Positions 9,491 to 18,365 are shown, counted from the first letter of the stretch. The stretch: DNA of 64,000 bases from Rubrivivax sp. (GCA_016789955.1 JAEUPB010000075.1:1-64000), one strand, 5' to 3'. The notes: generated by a model not told the origin, from the letters alone. Made by a program: numbers and translations.

Positions 9491-9505
9491 CGGCAGGCCC
9501 CGCCG

Positions 9506-10501
9506 TCAGTCCAGCTTGATCCCCAGGTCCACCGCCAGCTTCACCCACACCGGCACGTCACGGTCCCAGTCGGCGCGGGTGGCGGCCAGGTTCTTCGGCT
9601 TGTTGGGGATGGAGAAGTTCTCCCGCAGCTTGACCGCCCGCTCGCTCTCGGCGCCTTCCACCACCACCTGGGAGAGCGTGCGCAGCACCGCCTCGGGCGT
9701 GCCGGCCGGCGCCATCAGCGGCAGGCCGCCTTCGAGCGCGTACAGCCGGCCGGCGATGCCCTGCTCGGCGATCGTGGGCACGTCCGGCAGGCGCGGGCTG
9801 CGGTAGCTGCCGGTCACGCCGATGGCGCGCACGCCGCGCGGCTGCACGGTGGCGAAGGCCTGGTAGCTGCCCACGGCGACCTGCAGCTGCCCCGAGGCCA
9901 CGTCCACCCACATCGGCGACTCGCCGCGATAGTGCACCGACTGCAGCTGCGTGCCCTCGGCGCGGTTGAGCTGGTCGGCCACCATGTGCGGGATCGAACC
10001 CGGTGCGTAGGTGCCCATCGAGCCCGGCGTCTTGCGTGCGAACTCGATGAACTCGCGCATCGTGCGGGCCGGTGAGCTCGGCGGTACGCCCACCACCAGC
10101 GGGCCCGAGGGGAAGAGGGCGATCGGCGTCAGGTCGCGGTCGAGGTTGTAGGGCAGCTTCGAGTACAGCACGCGGTTCTGCCACACCGTGCCCGACGTGG
10201 TCATCAGCAGCGTGTGGCCGTCGGGCGGCGACTTGGCCACCGCATCGATGCCCAGGATGGCCCCGGCCCCGGGCTTGTTCTCCACCACCGCCGTGGCGCC
10301 GATCAAGCTGCCGAGCTGGTCGGCATACATGCGGGCGTAGGCATCGGTCAGGCCGCCGGGCGGGAAGGCCACGACGATGCGGATGGGCTTGCCGGGCCAG
10401 TTCGCGGGCTTGGGGATGGTCTTGGCCCGGGCCGGGGTCGACAGCAGGGGCGCACCCAGGCCCAGGCCGGCGCCCAGGGTCAGCGCATCGCGGCGTTGCA
10501 T
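9506..10501 (-). CDS. Bug-family tripartite tricarboxylate transporter substrate-binding protein
   Basis: A 331-residue periplasmic receptor of the Bug/TctC family. The N-terminus has an RRDAL motif, a hydrophobic core and a likely cleavage after TPARA, which could be Sec or Tat. The mature region has PGKPIRIVVAFPPGGLTD and VVENKPGAGAILG, the two conserved ligand-pocket stretches, then PPDGHTLLM. It ends the minus-strand run that begins with the AhpD-like gene and the epimerase, 67 bp behind the latter. No membrane subunits of a TTT system are present. The ligand is unknown; co-location suggests a sugar acid or aromatic acid degraded by the two upstream enzymes. Confidence 0.92.
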   Translation of the reverse strand: MQRRDALTLGAGLGLGAPLLSTPARAKTIPKPANWPGKPIRIVVAFPPGGLTDAYARMYADQLGSLIGATAVVENKPGAGAILGIDAVAKSPPDGHTLLMTTSGTVWQNRVLYSKLPYNLDRDLTPIALFPSGPLVVGVPPSSPARTMREFIEFARKTPGSMGTYAPGSIPHMVADQLNRAEGTQLQSVHYRGESPMWVDVASGQLQVAVGSYQAFATVQPRGVRAIGVTGSYRSPRLPDVPTIAEQGIAGRLYALEGGLPLMAPAGTPEAVLRTLSQVVVEGAESERAVKLRENFSIPNKPKNLAATRADWDRDVPVWVKLAVDLGIKLD

Positions 10502-10568
10502 CGTCTTGTCTCCGTGTCAGTTGGGGTGTGGACCGCCGGCGGCGAACTCGCACCGTACACCAGGTCGC

Positions 10569-11525
10569 TCACGGGCTGCGGTGGTATCCCTTGGCCCCAA
10601 CGGCCTGCGCCAGTTCGCTGCGCAGGTCGCCGCCCGCGGCCAGCCGCGCGACCACGCTCTCGAAGTCGTGCCTCGGCCGCCAGCCCAACTCGCGCCGCGC
10701 CTTCGCGTTGTCGTACACGCGGTCCAGGCTCGGGAACATCCGCCAGCCGCGCGCCGCGTACACGGCCTCGTAGGCGGGCACCAGGCGCCGCACCACGGCC
10801 GGCGCGTCGCGGCGCAGCTCGGCCACATGCTCGCGCGTGAAGGGCGGCGTGGCGCTGACGATGTAGCGGCCGAACCCGATCGCGCCCGCGCGTTCGGCGG
10901 CGAGCAGGTGCGCGCCGACCACGTCCTCGATCTCCACGCGTCGGTACAGGAACTCGTTGGCCTTGGCGTTGGCTTCGTCGTAGGCGCTGGCCACCGCGGC
11001 CTGGTCGTCGTCTTCAGGAAAGAAGCGCGACGTGCGCAGCACCAGCACCGGCAACCGGTGGTCGCGGTGCATCAGCTGGCACAGGTCCTCGGCGGCCACC
11101 TTGGTGGTGCCGTAGATGTTCTTCGGCACCGGCACCACGTCTTCGGTAATCCACGCGGCCGGCTCGCCCGGCGGCGGCGTGAGCGCGTCGCCGAAGGCGC
11201 TGGTGGTGCTCGTGTACACGAAGGCCTGCACGCGCTGGCGCACGGCCTCTTCGAGCAGGGTCAGCGTGCCGCTGACGTTGACGTCGACGAAGGCCTGCCG
11301 CGCATGCGTGGCCACGTGCGGCTTGTGCAGCGTGGCGGTGTGCAGCACGACGGTGGCGCCTTCCATCGCGCGGGCCACGGTGGCGCGGTCGGTGATGGAG
11401 CCGACGAGATCGGTGGTGGGCGAGGGCAGCACGTCCAGGCCCACGGCGGGCGTGCCGCGCGCGCGCAGCGTGCGCATCAGTGCGTCGCCGAGGTGGCCGG
11501 CGCTGCCGGTGACGAGCACGCGCAT
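10569..11525 (-). CDS. NAD-dependent epimerase/dehydratase (extended SDR)
   Basis: A 318-residue extended short-chain dehydrogenase. The N-terminal GSAGHLG at residues 7-13 binds NAD(P). The catalytic set is visible as YTSTTS with a downstream YGTTK Tyr-x3-Lys pair. The C-terminal segment RVEIEDVVGAHLLAAERA is typical of the NAD-dependent epimerase Pfam family. Its ATG overlaps the stop of the upstream AhpD-like gene by one base (TGATG), so the two are translationally coupled. A short fragment of a close relative survives at 9454-9490. A nucleotide-sugar or hydroxy-acid substrate is likely but cannot be named. Confidence 0.88.
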   Translation of the reverse strand: MRVLVTGSAGHLGDALMRTLRARGTPAVGLDVLPSPTTDLVGSITDRATVARAMEGATVVLHTATLHKPHVATHARQAFVDVNVSGTLTLLEEAVRQRVQAFVYTSTTSAFGDALTPPPGEPAAWITEDVVPVPKNIYGTTKVAAEDLCQLMHRDHRLPVLVLRTSRFFPEDDDQAAVASAYDEANAKANEFLYRRVEIEDVVGAHLLAAERAGAIGFGRYIVSATPPFTREHVAELRRDAPAVVRRLVPAYEAVYAARGWRMFPSLDRVYDNAKARRELGWRPRHDFESVVARLAAGGDLRSELAQAVGAKGYHRSP

Positions 11526-12691
11526 CAGGCGGTCTTCTCGGCCGGGTACACAGGCTCGCCGAGGTTGTGCATCAGCCGGTTGGCCCAGCCGAAGATGGCC
11601 GCGGCCTGCATCACGTCGATGATCTCCTCGTCGGCCAGGCCCGCGGCGGAAAGCGGCGCCAGGTCGGCGGCGCGGAAGTCGCCGGGCCGCTGCGTGAGCG
11701 CGCGCGCGGCGGTGGCCACCGCGCGTTCGCGGTCGTTCGTGCCGGCGGTGGCGGGGTCGGTGAAGACCTGCTCGACGGTGTCGGTGCGCCTGGCCAGCTG
11801 CGCATAGCGCTGCGCGTGCACCGAGGTGCAGTACACGCAGCCGTTGGTCACCGAGACCACCATCGCCGCCAGCTCGCGCTCGGCGCGCGGCGCGCCGCCC
11901 TGGGCGTACATGATCGCGTTGTAGGCCGTGGAGCGGTGGCGCAGCATCAGCGGCTGGTGCACGAGGGTGCGGTAGTAGGCCGACGTGCGCGCCTGCGCAT
12001 GGCTCTCGTCGAGCACCTCCAGCTGCAGTGGCGTGGCCTGCTCGATGACCACCGGCTCCAGCCACGAGCGCCAGTCGAGGGTCTCGTTGGTGAATCCGTG
12101 GATGCGGATCGGCGCTGTGGGCCCGGTCGAGGCGAACGGCCCGCTGGGGCGCTGCGCCGGCGCTGCGTTGGCTTCGGCTCTGGCGGCTGGTTTCGCCGCC
12201 TCGCCGCGGGCCGCGCGCTCGGCGTGCAGCGCCTTCAGCGCCTGCAGCACCGCCACGCCGCGCAGCTGGTACGACAGGAACGCGACGAGCTGCGCCAGCG
12301 CGACGATCGCGGCATCGCCGTAACCTGCGGCCTTCAGCGCCTGCAGCGCGGCACGGTCGCCGCGGCGCGGGTCGGTGGTGAGGGTGGCGGCCCACTGCAG
12401 CGCGGCATGCAGCGCGGGTGCGGGCGAGGTCGGGCCTTCGGCGTCGAGCAGCGCGCGGTAGTGCGCGGCCAGCGCGGTGGCGCCGGCGGCCTCGCAGCAG
12501 GCCGCTGCCACGCGCAGGCGGTCTGCGGTGGGCAGCCCGGGCACCGGCTCGTGCAGCAGCGCGTCGTGGCTCTTCTGCGTGGCGTCGACCACGGTGGCGC
12601 GGTAGCGGCGCAGCGCGTGCAGCGGATCGCCCGGCGCGAGGCCGGCGGCGCGGTCGATGACGTCGGGGTCGGGGCGGTCTGGGTCGGCCAT
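11525..12691 (-). CDS. Two-domain carboxymuconolactone decarboxylase/AhpD-like peroxidase-related protein
   Basis: A 388-residue protein with two CMD-like all-helical domains. The N-terminal half (about 1-160) lacks a CxxC. The C-terminal half has the alkylhydroperoxidase D signature GCVYCTSVHAQRYA, with Cys285, Cys288 and His292 forming the redox-active centre. An Ala-rich linker near residues 160-185 joins them. This fits the fused form of the Avi_7169/Avi_7170-type CMD proteins (family assignment from memory). ATG 12691 follows a GGAG box and is preferred to a longer in-frame start at 12814. It starts the minus-strand operon and is coupled to the epimerase gene. Probably a cytoplasmic peroxide or thiol-dependent reductase. 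Confidence 0.82.
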   Translation of the reverse strand: MADPDRPDPDVIDRAAGLAPGDPLHALRRYRATVVDATQKSHDALLHEPVPGLPTADRLRVAAACCEAAGATALAAHYRALLDAEGPTSPAPALHAALQWAATLTTDPRRGDRAALQALKAAGYGDAAIVALAQLVAFLSYQLRGVAVLQALKALHAERAARGEAAKPAARAEANAAPAQRPSGPFASTGPTAPIRIHGFTNETLDWRSWLEPVVIEQATPLQLEVLDESHAQARTSAYYRTLVHQPLMLRHRSTAYNAIMYAQGGAPRAERELAAMVVSVTNGCVYCTSVHAQRYAQLARRTDTVEQVFTDPATAGTNDRERAVATAARALTQRPGDFRAADLAPLSAAGLADEEIIDVMQAAAIFGWANRLMHNLGEPVYPAEKTA

Positions 12692-12800
12692 GCAAGCTCC
12701 TGCAACACCCCGATTCTGTCGTCGCGGCGATCCGCAGCCGGGTGGATGCGACCTGCAAGGCGCCTGCCTACAGTGGCCCGCCACGAAATGCGAGGCCACG

Positions 12801-14267
12801 ATGTCCACATCCACCGCACAACGCTATCTGTTGCTTCCGCCGCGCGGCCTGCAGACCTCCGCGTCGCCGCAGAGCATGCACCTCGGCCCGATGATGCTGG
12901 GCCTGCAACCGCAGGCGTCGGTGCCGGCGGCGCTCGGTGGCGCGGGCCTGCGCGTGATCGACACCGTGCACGAGAACGGCATCAAGCTGGTGGAGATGAG
13001 CGACGCGGCGATGCTGAAGCTGCGCCTGGCGGCCCCGGGCCTGCGCATCGTGCCGGAGGTCTTCTACCGGACCGCCCGGCTGCCGATGGCAGGGTTGGCC
13101 GCGAAGGTCGCGCCTGCGGCGGCGGGGGCCACCGTGCTGCGTTTCGAAGTGCCCGGATCGACTCCGGTCGCGGGGGCCACGGTGATCGCGTACACCGACT
13201 ACGCCAACGGCATCGGCGCCCAGGGCCGGACGCGCAAGGACGGCAGCGTCAGACTGGCGCTGGGCGGCGCCGCTCGCATCCAGAGGCTCTACGTCTATCC
13301 CGACCACGGCGTGTGGCCGCTGCTCATGCGAAACGTCGCCCTGCCGCGCAGCAAGCCGATCGCGCTGGCGCGGATCGACCTCGGGGCCACCGACGCGCTG
13401 CGCTACTTCGCGGCACGCGCACCCGCCGGCGACGGTCAGGGCGTGACGGTCGGCATCGTTGACACCGGCGTGGGGCCGCATGGGGACGTTCCGCTCGCCG
13501 GTGGAGCCAACACCGTCGTCGGAGAGTCGCCCGCCGACATCCACGACAACGGCGAGCAGCACGGCACCCACGTGGCTGGCATCGTCGGCGCGCGAGGGGT
13601 GGCGCCGGCGGGGATGCGCGGCCTGGCGCCGGCGGTCGCGCTGCGCTCGTACCGCGTGTTCGGCGCCGGCGGCCAGCTCGCGTCGAACTACTCGATCGCG
13701 AAGGCCATCGACATCGCCGTGTCTGACGGCTGCGACCTCATCAACATGAGCCTCGGCGGCGGGCCCGCGGACCCGGCCATCAGCGCCGCGATCGCCGATG
13801 CGCGCGCCGCCGGGGTCGTGGTGATCTGCGCGTCGGGCAACGATGGGGCGGACGAGGTCAGCCAGCCGGCGGCCGACAGCCGCGCGGTGGCCGTCGGGGC
13901 CTTCGGCCGCAAGGACCTGCTGCCAGCCCGATCGATCTCGGCCGAAGCCGTGGGGCGCCTGGGCAAGGACCCGCGGAACTTCATGGCCGACTTCTCCAAC
14001 CACGGCCAGCCGGTGGATCTCGCCGGCCCCGGCGTGGGCATCGTCTCCACCGTGCCGGGAGGCCGCTGGGCGGTGATGGACGGCACCTCGATGGCCTGCC
14101 CGGCCGTCACCGGCGCCACGGCGCGGCTGCTCGCGGCCGACGCGGCGCTGCTGGCCTTGGCGCGTGGGCAGCAGCGATCCGACGCCATCCTGCAGAAGGT
14201 GTTCCAGGCAGCCCGCTCGCTGGGCTTTGGCGCAGAATACGAAGGGTACGGCTGGCCCATGAAGTGA
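12801..14267 (+). CDS. Subtilisin-like serine protease (S8) with carboxypeptidase-regulatory-like insert
   Basis: A 488-residue subtilase. The catalytic triad is Asp221 (GIVDTGVG), His254 (HGTHVAGIVG) and Ser430 (DGTSMACP), with the oxyanion Asn in VICASGND. Residues about 45-95 resemble an I9-type propeptide (GLRVIDTVHENGIKL ... GLRIVPEVFY), and residues about 115-185 look like a carboxypeptidase-D regulatory beta-sandwich (PVAGATVIAYTDY, then RKDGSVRLAL). No signal peptide is seen, so it may act inside the cell or leave by a non-classical route. The gene overlaps the next small reading frame by GTGA. The start is the first ATG after a GAGG box. Confidence 0.9.
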   Translation: MSTSTAQRYLLLPPRGLQTSASPQSMHLGPMMLGLQPQASVPAALGGAGLRVIDTVHENGIKLVEMSDAAMLKLRLAAPGLRIVPEVFYRTARLPMAGLAAKVAPAAAGATVLRFEVPGSTPVAGATVIAYTDYANGIGAQGRTRKDGSVRLALGGAARIQRLYVYPDHGVWPLLMRNVALPRSKPIALARIDLGATDALRYFAARAPAGDGQGVTVGIVDTGVGPHGDVPLAGGANTVVGESPADIHDNGEQHGTHVAGIVGARGVAPAGMRGLAPAVALRSYRVFGAGGQLASNYSIAKAIDIAVSDGCDLINMSLGGGPADPAISAAIADARAAGVVVICASGNDGADEVSQPAADSRAVAVGAFGRKDLLPARSISAEAVGRLGKDPRNFMADFSNHGQPVDLAGPGVGIVSTVPGGRWAVMDGTSMACPAVTGATARLLAADAALLALARGQQRSDAILQKVFQAARSLGFGAEYEGYGWPMK

Positions 14268-14506
14268 CGCCACGATTCATCCTTCGAGCGACCGGCGCGC
14301 CCCGCGCCGATGCCGAGCGACTCGCCGAGGCCCTTTCCGGGCAGCGCGGCGTGCGTGTGCTCGATCGCACGCCGAGGATGCTGCTGGTCACGGGGCCCCG
14401 TCCCGCGGTCGAAGGGGCGATGCACGCGTTCGCGGGCTGGGTGCTGGCGCCGGAGACGATGACGCCGCTGCCCGACCCCAAGCCCCGCCTCAAGTCGATC
14501 CGTTAG
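14264..14506 (+). CDS. Small propeptide/inhibitor-I9-like protein coupled to the subtilase
   Basis: An 80-residue protein starting at a GTG that overlaps the subtilase stop (GTGA). The predicted order strand (RFILRATG), helix (ADAERLAEALSGQ), strand (GVRVLDRTPRMLLVTG), helix (PAVEGAMHAFAG), strand (WVLAPETMTPLP) is that of the ferredoxin-like I9 propeptide/inhibitor fold. I infer a trans-acting folding chaperone or inhibitor of the neighbouring protease; no catalytic residues are visible. Its 3' end overlaps the convergent FAD monooxygenase gene by 17 bp. It could instead be an unrelated small alpha/beta protein. Confidence 0.65.
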   Translation: MTPRFILRATGAPRADAERLAEALSGQRGVRVLDRTPRMLLVTGPRPAVEGAMHAFAGWVLAPETMTPLPDPKPRLKSIR

Positions 14507-15992
14507 CGCCCCGGTCCGGCAGCGGCTCGGCCACCCACTCGTCGCCGAACACTTCCGGCTCGGCGTAGGCCTGCATGCGCGCGTCGTGGTGCTCGACGTC
14601 CTCGGCCCACAGCAGCCCGGCCAGGCTCGTGGCCAGGCGTACGGCGCCGTCGCTGATGGCGGGGATGTCGCCGGTGATCACGCCCAGCGACAAGGCCGCC
14701 GGGTAGGCGAAGCAGTGCACGCGCTCGAGGCCGGGCAGCGGCGCCTCGTCGCGGGCGCGGAACTCGAAGTCGGGGCCGAGGTCGGGGCTCGCCGAGAGCT
14801 CGGCATCGGCCTGGCCGGGTGCGGGCTGGAAGCGGTGCTGCCACAGCCGCACGTGCGGCCACAGGTGGCGCAGCATCGGGCGCTGCGCCGCGTCGATCGC
14901 GAAGCCGGTGGCGAAGATCAGGAAGTCGAGCTCGATCGGCCCGGCGCTGGTGCGCACCTGCAGCGCGCCACGCGCCTCCTCGGCGCCCTGCACCGCGCAG
15001 CCGAGGTGGAAGTGCGCGTTCGGGTGCCGCGACACGCGCAGCGTGCTGTTGCGCGGCGGCGGCACCTGCTGCTGGTGGAGGTAGTGTCGGATGCGCCACT
15101 TCCACGCATCCGGCAGGCGGCCGAAGCCGTGCACGAAGCCGGGGCTGCCGGCGCCCTTGCCCTTGTTGATGCGCGGGATGTCGCCGCGCCGCACGAGCAG
15201 GTGCACGTGCGCGGCACCGTGCTCGAGCGCAGTGCCGGCGCTGTCCATCGCCGAGGCGCCGGCACCCACCACGCCGACGCGCAGGCCGCGCAGCGTGGTG
15301 TGGTCGAGCACGTCGGCCGAATGCGCCCAGCGCGTGCGCGGCAGCGCGTGCACCCACGGCGGCACCCACGGGCCGCCGAGGCCGGCGCGGCCGGTGGCCA
15401 GCACGACGCGGCGCGCGTGCACGCGGCTCGCCGTGCCGCCGGCCTCGACGCGCAGCTCGACCAGCCCGTCGGCACGCGGCCGCACGTCGGTGACGCGGTG
15501 GCCGTTCTGCACCGGCAGCGCCAGCACGCGGCGGTACCAGCGCAGGTAGTCCATCCACTGCAGCCGCGGGATCTTGTCGAGCGCCTCCCACGCGGCGGCG
15601 CCGAACTGCGCCTCGAACCACGCGCGGAAGGTCAGCGACGGCACGCCCAGCGCCGGCCCGGCGAGCTGCTTGGGGCTGCGCAGCGTCTCCATGCGCGCGG
15701 TGGTGGCCCACGGGCCCTCGTAGCCCTCGGGCGATTCGTCGAGCACCTGCACCGCCATGCCGCGGTGGTGCAGCGCGGCGGCCAGCGCCAGGCCGCCCAT
15801 GCCGCCGCCGATCACGATCACGTCGGCCACGGGCTGGCCGTCGTGCACGTGCGGGTGCGTCCAGCGCGGGGCCGGCAGCTGCAGGCACGCGAGTTCGTAG
15901 GCGAGCCGCGCTTCGAGCTCGGCGAGGCTGCGGGCCAGCGGGAAGGTCACGCCGGGCGGGGCCGGCGGGTCGAGCGGGGTGGCGTCAGGCAT
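14490..15992 (-). CDS. FAD/NAD(P)-binding monooxygenase, FMO-like
   Basis: A 500-residue flavoprotein with two dinucleotide-binding folds: VIVIGGGMGGLALA (FAD) near residue 58, and LRVGVVGAGASAMDSAG (NADPH) in the middle. Spacing and the conserved ATGF motif (FLIFATGFAID) fit flavin-containing monooxygenases and related Baeyer-Villiger enzymes, although the full BVMO fingerprint FxGxxxHxxxW is not evident. ATG 15992 is preferred over a 50-residue longer start that would run into the preceding gene. It lies 34 bp behind the 3-hydroxyisobutyrate dehydrogenase-like gene and probably belongs to the same operon as that enzyme and a Bug receptor. Substrate unknown. Confidence 0.82.
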   Translation of the reverse strand: MPDATPLDPPAPPGVTFPLARSLAELEARLAYELACLQLPAPRWTHPHVHDGQPVADVIVIGGGMGGLALAAALHHRGMAVQVLDESPEGYEGPWATTARMETLRSPKQLAGPALGVPSLTFRAWFEAQFGAAAWEALDKIPRLQWMDYLRWYRRVLALPVQNGHRVTDVRPRADGLVELRVEAGGTASRVHARRVVLATGRAGLGGPWVPPWVHALPRTRWAHSADVLDHTTLRGLRVGVVGAGASAMDSAGTALEHGAAHVHLLVRRGDIPRINKGKGAGSPGFVHGFGRLPDAWKWRIRHYLHQQQVPPPRNSTLRVSRHPNAHFHLGCAVQGAEEARGALQVRTSAGPIELDFLIFATGFAIDAAQRPMLRHLWPHVRLWQHRFQPAPGQADAELSASPDLGPDFEFRARDEAPLPGLERVHCFAYPAALSLGVITGDIPAISDGAVRLATSLAGLLWAEDVEHHDARMQAYAEPEVFGDEWVAEPLPDRGANGST

Positions 15993-16026
15993 CGGTTCGT
16001 CGAATCGTGGGCCGTGCGGCGCCGGT

Positions 16027-16896
16027 TCACGCGGCGAGCCGTTGAACGCCGGCCTGCGGCCCGTCGCGCTCGATCGCGGCCCGCACCGCGGCCAGCGCCG
16101 CGTCGAGCATCGGCGCGGGTACGTCGAGCGCCTGCGCCTCATCGCGCGCCAGGCGCAGGTCCTTCTGCATCAGCGCCAGCGTGAAGCTCACCGCGCCGTC
16201 GCCGCTGCACATGCGCGGCCAGTAGGCTTCGAGCAGTGCGCTCGCCGCGGTGCCGCCGGCGAGCGCGCCCTGCAGCTGCGTGGCGTCGAGCCCGACGGCG
16301 CGCGCCAGCCGGGCACCATCGGCCAGGCCCATCAGCACGCCGGCCACCAGCGTCTGATTGACGAGCTTCACGCGGTAGCCGGCGCCCGGTCCGCCGCAGG
16401 GCACCAGCCGCGCGCACATCGCCGAGAGCAGCGGCCGCGCGCGTTCCAGCGCCGCCGGATCGCCGCCGACGAAGCCGGTCAGCGTGCCGCGATGCGCACC
16501 GGCCACGCCACCGGTCACCGGCACGTCGAGCACCTGCAGGCCGTGGCGCTGCGCGAGCGCTGCCGCGGCGGTGGCGGTGGACGGCGCCGCGGTGGTGAAG
16601 TCGATGAACAGCGTGCCGGGCCGCGCCTGCGGCATCAGCCGCGCGTGCAGCGCCTGCACGTCGGCCGGGCCACCGACCACCGTGCAGACGATGCTGCAGC
16701 GCTGCACCAGCGCCTCGGCGTCGTCGGCCCACGCGGCGGCGGCGGCGAGCCCCTCGACATCGGCCACGGCGGGCCGCGCCGCCTCGGGGCGCCGTGCCCA
16801 CAGCGTCAGCGCATGGCCGGCCGCGGCCACGCGCGCGGCCATCGGCCGGCCGATGCGGCCCAGGCCGATCCAGCCCACCGCCTCCGCGGCACCCAC
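16027..16896 (-). CDS. NAD(P)-dependent beta-hydroxyacid dehydrogenase (3-hydroxyisobutyrate dehydrogenase family)
   Basis: A 289-residue enzyme oxidising a 3-hydroxy acid. The nucleotide motif is GWIGLGRIGRPMA at residues 8-20, the substrate-binding signature is DVPVTGGVAGAHRGTL from residue 124, and catalytic Lys177 is in GAGYRVKLVNQ. The start is GTG at 16896, whose G is shared with the TAG stop of the upstream Bug gene (TAGTG), giving a length normal for the family; another in-frame GTG lies six codons later. Translational coupling with the Bug receptor suggests the enzyme works on a compound delivered by that receptor. Confidence 0.87.
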   Translation of the reverse strand: MGAAEAVGWIGLGRIGRPMAARVAAAGHALTLWARRPEAARPAVADVEGLAAAAAWADDAEALVQRCSIVCTVVGGPADVQALHARLMPQARPGTLFIDFTTAAPSTATAAAALAQRHGLQVLDVPVTGGVAGAHRGTLTGFVGGDPAALERARPLLSAMCARLVPCGGPGAGYRVKLVNQTLVAGVLMGLADGARLARAVGLDATQLQGALAGGTAASALLEAYWPRMCSGDGAVSFTLALMQKDLRLARDEAQALDVPAPMLDAALAAVRAAIERDGPQAGVQRLAA

Positions 16897-17888
16897 TACT
16901 GCACCGTGATCTTGGCGTCGCGCACCAGCCGGCCCCACTTCTCGGTCTCGGCGGCGAGGTGGTCGGCCAGCTGCTTCGGCGTGCCGCCCAGCGTGCTGGC
17001 GCCCATCGTGGCCAGGCGCTGCTTCACGGCCGGGTCGGCCAGCACCTCGTTGGCCACGGCATTCATGCGGTCGATCGCGGGCTGCGGCGTGCCCTTGGGC
17101 GCGAGCAAGGCGAACCAGGTCGACGACATCAGCTTGGGCTGCCCGAGCTCGGCCATCGTCGGCACGTCGGGCAGCGCGGGCGAGCGCTGCGTGCTCATCA
17201 CCGCCAGCGCGCGCACGCGGCCGGCCTTCACCTGCGTGGCGACACCGGTGACGAGCTGGAACATCAGCTGGATCTCGCCGGAGATCAGGTTGGTGTTGGC
17301 GTTGCCGGGGTTGTTGAACGGGATGTGCACCATCTGCGCACCCTGCTCGCGCATGAACAGCTCGGCCGCCAGGTGCATGGAGCTGCCGATGCCGGTGGAG
17401 CCGAACGACAGCTTGCCCGGGTTGGCCTTGGCGTAGCGGGCGAACTCGGCCACGTCGCGGGCCGGCAGGTCGTTGTTGACGACGAGGATGTTGGGCACCT
17501 CGGCCACCAGGCCGATGGGCGCGAAGTCGCGCTGTGGGTCGAACGCCATGTTCTTGTAGAGCGACGGGTTCACCGAGAGCGTGCCGGCCCACGAGAACAG
17601 GAAGTGGTAGCCGTCGGGCGGGTTCTGAGCAGCCGCGGCGGCGCCGATGTTGCCGTTGGCACCGGCCTTGTTGTCGATGACGAAGGTGGTCTTCAGGCGC
17701 TTGCCCATCTCCTCGGCCAGCACGCGCGCGATGGTGTCGCCGGTGCCGCTGCCGCCGGGTGCGGGCACGGTGAGCGTGATCGTCTTGCCGGCGGCGGGCC
17801 AGTCCTGGGCGTGGGCGGCCGGCGGCGCGGCCACGAGGGCGGACCAGGCGAGGAGCGGGATCAGGGCGGCGGTGCGGCGCAGGAGCAT
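16896..17888 (-). CDS. Bug-family tripartite tricarboxylate transporter substrate-binding protein
   Basis: A 330-residue periplasmic receptor, the third Bug protein in the window. The signal peptide runs from MLLRRTAALIPLL to a likely cleavage at AAHAQD. The mature protein starts with WPAAGKTITLTVPAPGGSG and has VIDNKAGANGNIG and PPDGYHFL. A gap of about 100 bp separates it from the divergent PDZ gene, and this must hold its promoter. It heads a three-gene minus-strand operon with a hydroxyacid dehydrogenase and an FMO-like monooxygenase. The ligand is unknown. Confidence 0.92.
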   Translation of the reverse strand: MLLRRTAALIPLLAWSALVAAPPAAHAQDWPAAGKTITLTVPAPGGSGTGDTIARVLAEEMGKRLKTTFVIDNKAGANGNIGAAAAAQNPPDGYHFLFSWAGTLSVNPSLYKNMAFDPQRDFAPIGLVAEVPNILVVNNDLPARDVAEFARYAKANPGKLSFGSTGIGSSMHLAAELFMREQGAQMVHIPFNNPGNANTNLISGEIQLMFQLVTGVATQVKAGRVRALAVMSTQRSPALPDVPTMAELGQPKLMSSTWFALLAPKGTPQPAIDRMNAVANEVLADPAVKQRLATMGASTLGGTPKQLADHLAAETEKWGRLVRDAKITVQ

Positions 17889-17987
17889 GGCGGTCGGTGC
17901 GACTGGCGGAAAGGGGGCGATCTTGTCACGACACCCGCCGCGCCCCGTTCGGCTCTGGCAGCATCGCAGCCCCTGCCGCCTCCTCGC

Positions 17988-18365
17988 ATGCCCGCCGTCC
18001 GCCATCTCCTCACCCGTGCCACGCTCGCGCTGGTCGCGCTGGCACCCGTGCCCTGTGCCGCCGAGCCCGGGTTCCTGGGCATCGGCATCTCCATCGACGG
18101 CGAAGGCTACGTCGCCAACCGCATCGTGAAGGCGGTGCGCATCCAGCGCGTGGTGCCGTACTCGCCGGCCGCGCAGGCGGGCCTGCGCCCCGACGACGAG
18201 ATCGTCGAGGTCGACGGCCAGCCGGTGCGCGGCAAGCGGATCTCGGAACTGCGGCCGTTGCTGGATCGGCAGGAAGGCCATGCGCTGCAGATGCTGGTGA
18301 AGAAGCCGGGCGGCGAACTCGTCAGCGTGCGGCCGGTGCTGGCGGCCCGGCCGCCTCCGCCGTGA
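17988..18365 (+). CDS. Small secreted PDZ-domain protein
   Basis: A 125-residue protein with a signal peptide (residues 1 to about 22, ending PCAAEP) followed by a single PDZ domain. The carboxylate-binding loop reads GFLGIGI and the core is IQRVVPYSPAAQAGLRPDDEIVEVDG, very similar to PDZ domains of periplasmic proteases and type II secretion proteins. No protease domain is present, so it is a stand-alone adaptor or peptide-binding protein in the periplasm. The start ATG is chosen because only it supplies the secretion signal. Confidence 0.82.
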   Translation: MPAVRHLLTRATLALVALAPVPCAAEPGFLGIGISIDGEGYVANRIVKAVRIQRVVPYSPAAQAGLRPDDEIVEVDGQPVRGKRISELRPLLDRQEGHALQMLVKKPGGELVSVRPVLAARPPPP

